This document shows, piece after piece, positions 47,001 through 59,000 of a stretch of DNA of 64,000 bases. Every line of letters begins with the position of its first letter. Positions within the stretch are counted from its first letter, which is position 1. The position numbers were made by a program, and so were the translations under genes. The notes below the pieces were generated by a model. It was not told where the DNA came from. It was given only the letters and a program-made list of their open reading frames with translations, and did no database searches. Source of the stretch: Lepus europaeus (Eukaryota; Chordata; Mammalia; Lagomorpha; Leporidae); assembly GCF_033115175.1 (NCBI RefSeq), contig NC_084832.1, positions 9,661,342 through 9,725,341 on the forward strand, read 5' to 3'.

Positions 47001-50000
47001 TGCATTGTTCTAAGTACCACATGCCATTGGCTCATTTAGCCCTCTTGGCCTATCTGGTACCTACTGACAGTTATTATCTTCATTTTTTATCAGAAACCGA
47101 CAAACAGAAGGCACGTAAATTGCCCAAAGCCACAAAGTAAATGGTATGGTCTGCATCTGAACCAGACAGTGTATGGATTGAGAAGCCAGTCTTTAAACTA
47201 CTCTGACACATAAGTAGAGAGTGTGCCCTGGTGCACAGGAAATTCTGAAGAGGAGCAACAAGACCCACTCCCCAAAATCTCTTCTACCCACAGTCATAGC
47301 ATAACTTGATATTGAGCCCTCCGTATCAAAGGCCAAACTCTACCCATCAAACAGACTGCCTCACTAAAATACCAATGTTAACAGTGGGAAAAACATCAGG
47401 CCCTGGGGTCTTCTGAACATGTTTCTTCCTCACTCCTAAAAATCCAAGCCCACCTTGTCTTCTGATGATTTTTCTTCTTCTTTTTTAAATCAGTTTCCTC
47501 TCTTCTCAAGCCATCACAATTGGGTAATAGTTGTGTGCCTTATGAAAACACACTGTGGCCTATTCCCTCAGATACGTGTTTTATAAGAACCCAGGATCAT
47601 TCCTCTCATACCAGCACAGATATATGTATGAAGTCTCCTGGAGTCTTGGCCTATGCAAATGCATTTGTTATTCTCTGATGAAGGTTCGAAAGTGGTATTT
47701 GTACCTTGTTTAACAATTTAAACCGTCTTTACATCATCAGCCATCTTTGATTCTTGAGAACAATGAGGAGGGAAGGATGGCACAAGGCAAAGTAGAAAGG
47801 CACCAAATATGGTATCTTTTGCCCCAAGCCAGGCCCTGCACAAACTTAGGTGTCCGTGTATTTCTGTCCATCAGACAGATGATGTACTGGTTGAGAAAGG
47901 CTCTTGTAGGACTTTCTAATCATGCTTTGAAAATGAAACAGCTGCTCCCCTAGAAAAACAGGTGGATGCATCAACCTGCCCATTTCCTTTCAGCGTCAGC
48001 ATGACCACCTGCTCCACATTGCTTGCCCTCGGAATGATGCCGCTATGCCTTTATGTCTACACCAAAATGTGGGTGGACTCTGGGACCATTATAATTCCTT
48101 ATGATAACATAGGTAAGTCATTCCTCTAAAAGACTGTCGAACATAACCCTCTAACTCTGCGTATTCTCTGCCAGGATCTCAGACCAGGCTCTTGAGCAAC
48201 CATTACTTAACTTTTACACAAGTTAAAGTTTTCACTTGATCAGAATTCCCTTACAAAGTCACCCCTGTATTTGTATGATTATTTACAGAATGTAAATTCC
48301 AAGCTTTGAAAAGATGGGAGAACATGATTTTTCCTCAATTCAATCACCAGGAAGAAGACCCAACTTAAGGGATCCATCCTCCTACACATACCCCCAGAAG
48401 TTTAACATGGAGGCTTAGGCTGCTGGTGCCTGAGGCCTCTATCTTGACCTCACCCCACAGTGTAGTGAGTCTATCTAGCAGGAGTTTGTTCTCAGATACT
48501 AAATTTGGGAGAAATGCAAAAATATTTAGATAGTGATTTCAAAATAGACTACCTAGTAAGCAATCACAGGTGTCACAGTGGGAAACCACCAGATGAAACA
48601 TATTTTTGTTAACCTCAACTCTGTGCCACATCTTGATTCAAAATATGAATTAATGGCACAGTCTATATTTCCTGCCCTGGAAGTCAAATTTGCTAGTATG
48701 TCTCCACTCATTTCAACTCCCATTGTTCATCCCTATCCCAAAGGAGCTTCTTTTCTATCTCTGGGAGAACAGATGATGGTGGAACATTAAGTTGTGCATA
48801 TGGGTCAAGGGAAAGACAAGGGAGTTCCTGGACTACTCAAAGCATGCTTTCTCATAGAATTACCATAATAAATGGGAAAATGTAGTGACATAATGTATCA
48901 GTACCAATAACCAACTACATTACATGCTAAAGAGTCTTTAAGCTGGCACCAGACACAAGTGTCTTGTTGATTAGCTATGTTCAAAAGGTCTATGTTTCCT
49001 ACTGAAAGGGGGAAGTAAGTAAAGGCCAAGCAGTGGCTCAGAAGGGTGGGGAACTGGATTAAATGCACTTGCACTTCTAAGATGATTTCTGCAATTGAAT
49101 ATGAATCAGGATCTATACAATTAAATGAGGATAGACTTTGTGGAAGTTAATTGGGGAGGAACTGTACTGCAAAGTTTCCAATTCTTCTCTCTCCTGCATT
49201 CCTATCATTCCTGCACCTGCACGGGAGACCAGGAGGAAGCACCTGGCTCCTGGCTTCGGATCGGCGCAGCTCTGGCCATTGCAGCCATTTGGGGAGTGAA
49301 CCAACAGAAGGAAGACCTTTCTCTCTGTCTCTCTCACTGTCTATAACTCTACCTATCAAAAATTAAAAAAAAGAAGTCAAGTGAAGTAATGCTATAACTA
49401 GTACTTAAACAGTATTTTTACACCTTGTTTTTCTGTGTGGGTGCAAACTGATGAAATCTTTACTTAGTATATACCGAATTGATCTTCTGTATATAAAGAT
49501 AATTGAAAATGAAAAAAAAAAAAAACTTGGTGTTAAATTAGAAATTGCATAGAAAATTAATCAATTTTTTAAAAAAAATATGTAGGATCTCTGTCCTTAA
49601 TGTGCTGCATGTTGTGATTTAATGCTATAACTAGTACTCCAACAGTATTTTTTCACTTTGTGTTGCTATGTGAGAGCAAACTGTTGAAATCTTTACTTAA
49701 TATATACTAAACTGATCTTCTGTATATAAAGAGAATTGAAAATGAATCTTGATGTGAATGGAAGAGAAGAGGGAGCGGGAAAGGGGAGAGTTGCGGGTGG
49801 GAGGGAAGTTATGGGGTAGGGGGAGCCATTGTAATCCATAAGCTGTACTTTGGAAATTTATATTCATTAAATAAAAGTTTAAGAAAAAAAGAAGTCAAGG
49901 AAGAAAAGGAAAGAAAAAGAAAAGGGGCTGGCGCTGTGGCGCACTAGGTTAATCCTCCGCCTGTGATGCCAACATCCCATATGGGTGCCAGTTCTAGTCC

Positions 50001-53000
50001 CGGTTATTCCTCTTCTAATCCAGTTCTCTGTTGTGGCCTGGGAAAGCAGTGGAGGATGGCACAAGTCCTTGGGCCCCTGCACCCACATGGGAGACCAGGA
50101 AGAAGCACCTGGCTCCTGGCTTCCGATTGGCGCAGCTCTGGCCGTAGCAGCCATTTGGGGAGTGAACCAACAGAAGGAACACCTTTCTCTCTGTCTCTCT
50201 CACTGTCTGTAACTACCTGTCAAATAAATAAATGAAATCTTAAAAAAAAAGAGAGAAAAGAAATAAGAGTAGAGAGGAGTTTAAAAAGCAAAGACATTAA
50301 CCCTGCTTGTCTACCATAATGTTTGTCCAGGCCCATTCCCCAACCTAACTTTTGGCTGTTGCTTTTCCTAATTTTTTTTCACGTAGAAAATACATGTAAG
50401 CTGATTGCTTCAGAAGACATTATCACCATTTTATAAATGAGGAAACAGAGGCTCAGGCTAACTCTTTAATCTGTTTGCCACCTCTGCAGAGCTGGAAGCA
50501 GCTCACTGGTCAGCTCTCTACCCTGTTCTGTGGGCAGGGGTTGTGTATGGAACAGCTTCCACCTGGTGCCCAGCATGCTCTGATGGTTCAGTACATACAT
50601 GGAGAGTTCCCTCAATGCTGATACCTGTACAGAGGAAGCCACTGCACAGCTAGAACTACTAAAAAATGCTGTAGTGAGTCAATGTACCTATGCCTTTCGA
50701 CCTCACATTTGTGAGTGTCTCACTCCAAGAACATAACCATGCCATCATTTAATTCTCACGACAACTCTGTGAGACAGACACAATTTTTCACTCCTCTGCC
50801 CATTTTACCAATAGGCGAACACAAGCTCAGAGGGGTTCAATGATTTACACAGCTTCCCCAGTCTGTGAACAAAGCAAGGTCTCCTCCAAGCCTATCTGGC
50901 TCCACTTGCCCACATGAATCTGCTCACCACTCTCCTTCATGCTCATTTTTCTTTCTTTCTTTTTTTCCTCCTATACCCACTGTGCAAATTTGACTACCCA
51001 CCAAGTGACAGTTCCAATGGTTGAACTGTGAGCAGATGCTTTTTCATCTGCATTAACCAGAATTTTACATAGAAAGCATGGGCAGGGGCTGGTGCTGTGG
51101 CATAGCAGGTAAAGCCGTGCCTGCAATGTCAGCATCCCATATATAGGCCAGCTGCTCCAAGTCCCAGCTGCTCCACTTCTGATATAGCTCTCTGCTATGG
51201 CCTGGGAAAGCAGTAGAGGATGGCCCAAGTCCTTGGGCCCCTGCACCCATGTGGGAGACCTGGAATAATCTCCTGGCTCTTGGCTTCGAATTGGCTCAGC
51301 TCCAGCCATTGTGGCCATCTGGGGAGTGAACCAGCGGATGGAAGACCTCTCTCACTTTCTCTGCCTCTGCCTCTCTGTAGCTCTGCCTTTCGAATAAATA
51401 AATAAATCTTTAAAAAAAAAAGCATGGGCATAGAAATGGTCTTCATAAAGTTCATGGGAAAATGCACATAATGTTATAATTTCATTTTCCATGAACTTTT
51501 AGAAGTCTCCTTGAATGAGGAATAAATAAAGCACATTGAGCCTGGGTGAAGAAGAGAGCCAGTCCAGTCCCCTGGCACACTGAGAAGAGACTGACCATAT
51601 CCCACTTCTACCTGCAGGAACCAGGGCTGCCTTTCCCAGGCAGCTCTAAATCCCAGGAAACTTCACATGGCCTCCTCTGCTCAGGAGAGGAAAAGATTTC
51701 AGATGTTGGCCAGCATCCTGCTTGCACATTCATCCTGTTGTCTTGAGCTGCCCCTAAAAGGCAGGGACCCTGAACAAGAAGAGCCCCAGAGATCCATCAA
51801 GTAAAGAACATATGACCAAAGTTTACCACACTATGTCCAAAGTATAGTATTTGCACCCACACTTAAGCTAGCACAAGAAAAACTAACTGTGTCAAGATGG
51901 TTTTAATTTAAGGCTTGCAAACTGCACAAAATTTGGAAAATGGTCTAGGCATGCAACAAAGGAAGTCTCTTCGCAAAATAGCTGGAGGCAAGGACACTCA
52001 AAGGAGCTCTCTCTAGAGCATCTAACCAGTGAATCAGGGCATTTCCCATATCCTCATTCCATCATTTTCTCTTTACTCCCTCCCGTCCGTCTTTTTCTTC
52101 TCCTGCTCTTGATTTCTTTAGCCATTACTGAATTTCACCAAGTAATTTCTGGGCAAAAGTATTTGCAGACCTTTGTTTTTCCAAGCAGTTAGAAGGCTAC
52201 AAAGAAATTATATTTTTATCATTATTGCATTCATTTTAAATTAACATTCATGTTCTTGTGAATGTGTTTCCAGCCCTAGGTCAATTTACGCAATACTAGG
52301 CAACATCCACTCTGAGAATTTCATTATTCAATTTCACTTTCTCTTACTGCTTTAAAAGGATGTTTGAAAAAGAAACAGCCCATGAGATGTTAGAAGCTGT
52401 TGGTGCTACTTTATATAAAAGCAGCTGTTGGACAAATGTGGATTAAATAGTAAGGAGAAACAAACCATATGTCACAAGAATGGCAGTAAATTTAACACAG
52501 TGAAATTGAAGTATGATTCTCTTATCTGGCTGGGTGAGCACACTACTACAAAGAATTATAATTACATGAGAGGTCGCCAAATATATCATCTCACAGAAAA
52601 TTTAAAGCATGATTTTCCACCCTCTTCTCTAACCTCTCTGCTCTAGATGTGAATAGCTGAAGTTGGCTCTAACTGGAAGTCATTAGCCTTCAGAATGCCT
52701 GGAGATCTTGAGTTAACTTGCAATATTTGATTTCTTTTATTTTAAGAAAATCTAAAATACTTCTCTTATTTGTACTACCAGGAAGTAAAATACAGATATA
52801 AAATATTATCTATGACTATGAGTGGAACATACACACACACACACACTTTAGCAAGTTATTTTTTTCTAGAATATAAAGATCCAATAGACCAAAGTAGCCA
52901 AGATTCTGGAAAACTGAAACTAAAGGATTCTGGCAGCATTAGGATTTAGGGAAAGGATTTATATTTCCAATTTTCTATCTGTAATATTAAATTATTTACT

Positions 53001-56000
53001 TGAGTGGGTAAGTAAACAAGTAGAGTATGTATGTATGTGTGTGTATATGTGTGTGTGCTGTGTCCATGTGTGCATACATGTGTATGTGCATATGTGTACA
53101 TTTAATTCTGTATTCTTTGTGTTTTCAGAAGGAAGATTGAAATATGACCTAAGTCTTCTTCAGGCTGCTTACTCTGGTTGTTCTCTTTCTGGTGCTGCAT
53201 GTTCTGTTGATCCAAGTTGTCTTTCTGCCATCTATAGGTACTTCCTTGGTCGCTCTTGTTGTTCCTGTTTCCATTGGAATGTTTGTTAATCACAAGTGGC
53301 CCCAAAAGGCAAAGATCATACTTAAAGTAAGTCTTCCATGCTATGAGCCACATGGTTGCACCCAACAGTGAGAATTGAAATGACACAATTGTTCATCTAC
53401 TAAATTATTTTATTCTCATTATACCAAACTGATAAGAACATATGCTGCACTTGATCTTAGCCAAAAGGCCAACAAGTGATATTCTCATTATATTATTAAC
53501 TTGCATGTGGGCTTGAGGTTGTCACTCAGTCCCCTCTCCCATAGGGCCAATTTCTAGAAAACTTTGTTCTACACTCAAAGCACATTGCTATTCTCTCTGC
53601 TTGCTGAATTTCTGTTATAAAATACATCAAGGCAACGGTGGTAGAAAAAGAACTTATCTTGCTTACTTCGGTGACCATATGGCCAGTTCAGTGCCTGGCA
53701 ATTGGTGGATGCTGTTTACAAAGTAAGCATCCATTGCCTTTCACCAGCTATAGTCTGGATAGTGTGGACCTGGAAGAGATGGTACAGACAGATTCTGCTG
53801 CTCAGGGGGCAGAATAAGCTGGCTGCTCTTCTGTGCTTCTCTGGGCAAACTTACAGTGTCTCAATATATTTAAAGTGGGAAAAGGAAAAAATAACAATAG
53901 TGGCTTATGTTTGCATTTGCCTGTTAAACTCTTATTGAGTACTAAACCCATTTTCTTATTATTAAAACAGTTAGAAAATGTGGCTGGACAAGATTTTATC
54001 CCCAACTGTGAGCAGAGAAACTAAGATTCAGAAAGGTTCATGATCAACCAAAGGAGACAGATTAGGCAATGTTCCATCTGGAAGTCCAGTCTTCTAGTCA
54101 CTTACAATGAGTTTGCTTTCTCTCTGACATGAATCATTTTCAAGCTAGAAAATCTTCTTCAGGCCAGTTGAGCAAGGAAGCTCCGTGTCCTGTGGTTTTC
54201 TTCAAAATGAAAACATGGGACAAACACCAATATTCCCAGGGAGCTCAGTACCTAGCCAGTTTCATTATACTTCCCTGAGGGAAAAGAGACCCCCAAGACT
54301 GCATCTCTGACAAACATATTTGCATTTGCTTTGACACAGGATTGCTGTGCTCATTTATACCTTTTTTTCTAGGTTGGATCCATTGCAGGTGCAATCCTTA
54401 TTGTGCTCATAGCTGTGGTAGGAGGAATATTGTACCAAAGTGCCTGGATCATCGAACCCAAGCTGTGGATTATAGGGACGATATTTCCCATGGCTGGTTA
54501 CTCCCTGGGCTTTTTTTTGGCTAGAATAGCTGGTCAGCCATGGTACAGGTATGGTACTTGGGTAAACCATATTGGGAATTCTCAATTGTAACAGCTGTTA
54601 TATTGATGTCGCGAGCTGCCATAACAATGTACCACAAACTATGTGGCTAAACAACTGAAATGTATTATTTCACAGTTTCAGAGACCACAAATCAGAATAA
54701 AAGTGCTCCGGGATTGGTTCTGTCTGAGGGCTCTGTGGAAAGACCTACTGTAGCACATTCTCCTTGGTTGTAGAAGGCCATCATGTCCCTGAATCTCTTC
54801 ATCATCTTCCTTCTGTGCACACCTGTTTCTGCGTCAAGATTTCCCCTCCTGGAAGAACACCTGTCATATTGGATTAACACACACCCTTATGACCTCACCT
54901 TAATGGATGACATTTTCACTGACCCTATTCCACTTGGGGTCACATTCTGAGATACCAGAGGCTAAGGACTTCAATAAATGTAGTTGGGGTGATGGTGGGG
55001 GGTAGACTCAACCAATAATGATTATATATACCGATGACAAAATCCTTCATGTTTAATCATCTTCACTCAATTCCTGAGTATGTTATTCTAAGTAGCTTCA
55101 TTCATTCTTAAATGATGTAAGTCACCAAAAAAGAAAATACTGACTGCCTGTTTTTGCTCAAATTTTTCTGGACCATTCCCTATCCAGTGCAGGTCAGGCA
55201 CTTCCATTGTTATGTATTCTTACTCTCCAAGCAGAATGAATTTCAGAAAACTGCTGATGAGGTTGGTCTTGTAATATCGGAGGGTTCTCCCAGGCAGCAA
55301 CAGGATAAAGTCGTCACACAAAAGTGCTGAATATTAGAATGAGTTTAGCATTTATGGATTTGGCACTGGGTAAAAACATTTTCTCTCCCACTAATCCATC
55401 TAAGTCAACAGGCAGAGAAAAGCAGGTAGAGGAAATGGTGCACGTATGATGCCAGGAAATACAAGTGCGGCACTGGGCACAACAAAAGCACAATGCTTAG
55501 CATAGATCTGGGCTTGCATTCTAACGCTGCCATTTATCGACTGTGGGGCTCAGGCCAGCCACCCACTCTCTCCAAGCTTTCTCATCTGTAGAACATAGAA
55601 AGTGATTTTTACCCTGCAGATTTTTAAATCAGAAATTAATCAGAACAAAACTAATTTAACAACAGGGCAACTATAACAATCTATATCTTGAATATTTTCT
55701 GAGCCCTTCCTCTGTGCTTTACCCAAGGACATAACTGAAAAGGATGGAGCCTTTGCCATGTATGCCACACTACTATAAATGAGTCTGTTCCTGGTATATG
55801 CATATGTTAAATATGTTCATATTATGTATAGATGATGTTTATACTTATATATTGCTCTATAATGTATATTGTCCAATAGAAAGTTATTTGTTGAAGATTT
55901 ATTATATATGTACATTAACAGCAAAGACAAAACTCCTACACATAGGTCCTTACTCTCCTTCCATCTGCTTTTAAGGTTCTCCAATAACAAAATAAAACAG

Positions 56001-59000
56001 TGATCTGAAACGTCTGTTCTCTGAACATTTCTTGCAGGTGCCGAACAGTTGCTTTGGAAACAGGGATGCAGAACACACAGCTGTGCTCGACAATCGTGCA
56101 GCTCTCCTTCAGCCCCGAGGATCTTACTTATGTGTTCACCTTCCCGCTCATTTACAGCATCTTCCAGATCGCCTTCGCAGCAATCTTCTTAGGAAGTAAG
56201 GATTAGTGCCGATCACATTGTATTATGATGTTCTTCTTTGAGAAATCCTGGACTTGCTAAAATAGCAAGTTTTAAAATTCTTTGTTCTTGGCAGTGAATT
56301 GTACAAATGAATATGAGAGAAAAGTCACCCATATTATCACAATGATTTCTCAATGCTGGCGGAAAGATCATAATTTTACCAAAAGGTCCTATTGAAGATT
56401 CTCTTTCAGTAAAAAACAGGGAAGGCCAACTTTCTCCACTGACTTTCTTTCCTGCAAGAATCAGAGAGGCATAGCGACCTGTTAGGACCATTGTATTTTG
56501 TGCCTTCCCAATGCTTCCAAGGAACTCAGGATGTGGTGATTTTTTGCAAAACATTGTAATGATGAGTTTTGTAAATTTAGCATGCTTCTCAGAAAAGTGG
56601 TACACAAAGGATACTTAGGCTAAGTGATACGGCAGATATGTATATATAGACACATTCATACACACACACACACACATAATCTTTTTTAAATACTCAGCAA
56701 GAAATTTAAGGAAAAAAATTCTTGATTTAAAGCACCAGGGTGGTTCATCTGACCCTTAATTTTTTTCTGCTGTAGCAGAAAGTTTTGATCCTCTCGCATT
56801 TGGTCCCACTGGTTTTTACCTACTTGAATATTTCCCCTACATTTTGCTTTCCAGGAGCTGATGATGTTTAACTTCTATTTTTAAAATTTATCTTTTTATA
56901 AAGAAGCTACTTTGGCATTTTAATGGGAGATGTAAAGTGGAGGTGAATGACAAAACTAAGTTACAAAATGCCAAGGGTAGACTTTTATTTTCTATTTAGC
57001 TGCAGTGGGATCTCCTCTGGCCTGAGGGTCCCAAAGCCCTGTGCACTACTGTCTGGGCTGCCATTCTCAAATCAGAGGCCTCCTTTCTAGAACAGGAAAT
57101 TCTGGATCAACAAAAACACCCATTGATTTATCAGAGGACTAGGAGGCATAGATACATGGCCTAATAATCACATCTGCTTATTTAATAAACTTATTGTATT
57201 ATATGGGCATCCCTCTAATATGGCACATTGGTAAATTTTTCTAAATAATTAGCTTATGTGTTCTAGACAAATCAGATAAAATAGACTGGCTGATAGAACA
57301 GTTAGGTAACTGCACTAGCTGAACAATTAACCCACAAGAGATTGGCTAACAGAACATCAACTTAAAGGAATGAGAAAAAGGGAGCTCTAGAATTGGTCAT
57401 GTACTTTCCCACATTTTATCAGTAAATGTGAAAACAAAGAAGGCATCTTCATTAAGTGTATAGAATATCTTGAAACATAAATTACAAAACTAAATATTTT
57501 TTGGACCAAAGAGAAGAAGGAAGGAAGGAAGCAGTAAGGAAAGGTTAAAAATGCACAGATAAGATGCATAGTTTGGTTAAATAAAACCATTGGCATAAAT
57601 ATAAGTTGAGGGAGACACAGTTCAGAACAGATTTTATTAAGTGTCAGATCATTAAATTGACAGAGGCTTAATTGAATTCAACAGTGTGGTTCAGTGGCTT
57701 TGAAACTCATATGACTAGGAGTGCAGGGATGAATTCTAAAAAGATACAGGTCTTGAGTTTTTTTAAAAAAATTATTTATATAAGGTAAACAAATTTCATG
57801 TGTTTCATATATTCAGATATAGGAGCACAGTGATACTTTCCACTCTACCCTCCCACTGGCCCATGCTCCCACCCTGCCTCTTGCTTTCTTTATTATTTAA
57901 TTTCTTTACTATTTAAGATCTTTGAAGCAGGACACTCTCTCTGCTGTGTGTCGCAATGACTCTCCATGGGCTGTGCTAGATATTTAATTTTATATCATTT
58001 AAAATTTACAATTGCCCGAACAGATAGATAATGTATTATTGCAATTTGATAGGTGATGTATTGGAATTTGAAGGGTCCAGTAAATAATACCTTCTGTTCC
58101 ATTACTGACTTTGGAATCAAAAAGAGGTAGAAGAAAAAAAGTGATATTTAAATAACAAAATAGCACTTTTATTACACATAAAACTCAATTAGAAAATAAG
58201 GCTTGAGTATACAACTAAATGGTCTTGCTAACACCACCCCCTCTCTACTGCCTCACACATGTGCAGGCGCACACACACACACACACACCTCATAAACGTC
58301 CAGTGTTCTGTTGCAGGGCAGAGCCAGTCCTAGTCACATGGCCTCAAAAATAAGCTGAGCGAAGGTTGTTACCAGAGATTAGCAGTTCCACAGAGGAGAG
58401 GACAGCTGAACACCAATCAGCCAGGGCTGTTCCTACAAAAGGAATGAGTGACTGAAGGCAAGGGGAGGCCAGGAGTGTTATATTCTCCTCCAAGTCCTTC
58501 CCAAAGGACCAGCTCACCAAGGTCCTTACACTGACCATAGCATGTAGTGTATTCTTGAAGACTAGTACATTAACTGGGATGTGGTAGATACAGAAAAAAA
58601 TAGTTCTTGTTGTCAAGTACCACATGCAGGGCTGGATGCTTGAAGTCACGTGATTGCCCTGAACAAACATCCCCAGAGTTTTCCACTGGATCTTCCTGAA
58701 GTGCAGTCATTCTGCATGACATGAGTGGTCGCAGCACTGAGGGTGATTGCTTTCTCTATGTGGCTTTCAGTCTACAGAAAATGTTAACTGCTTTATGGGT
58801 AGTATATTATAATCACTCTCCAAAGTAATTTTGCAGTTTATCATTATGGAGTTTACTTAACCTGTTGTGTATTATTTCCTAGTATATGTCGCATATAGGA
58901 AATGTTATGGGAAAAATGATGCAGAATTTCCAGACATCAAAGACACCAAAACAGAGCCGGAGTCATCGTTTCATCAGATGAATGGAGGATTTCAACCAGA

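Larger units (their letters stand above)
41079..47993 (+). other. SLC10A2: SLC10A2 intron 1
   Basis: GTAAGT...TTTCAG, 6.9 kb. It contains two adjacent mariner-like MITEs each split by a SINE (42.1-43.05 kb) and MIR fragments near 45.3 and 47.0 kb. Most of 43.1-47.9 kb shows no recognisable repeat. Confidence 0.95.
48113..53237 (+). other. SLC10A2: SLC10A2 intron 2
   Basis: GTAAGT...CTATAG, 5.1 kb. Repeats are concentrated at 49.2-51.5 kb (truncated SINE, L1 3' end, two SINEs, two MIRs, a MITE). 51.5-53.2 kb is mostly unremarkable, with a short (CA)n at 52830-52846 and a TG-rich run at 53.03-53.10 kb just before the acceptor. Confidence 0.95.

Noticed and set aside
53424-53480. Functional U2 snRNA gene
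   Set aside because: Only the first 55 or so nucleotides are present, with target duplications and no promoter elements; a retropseudogene fragment.
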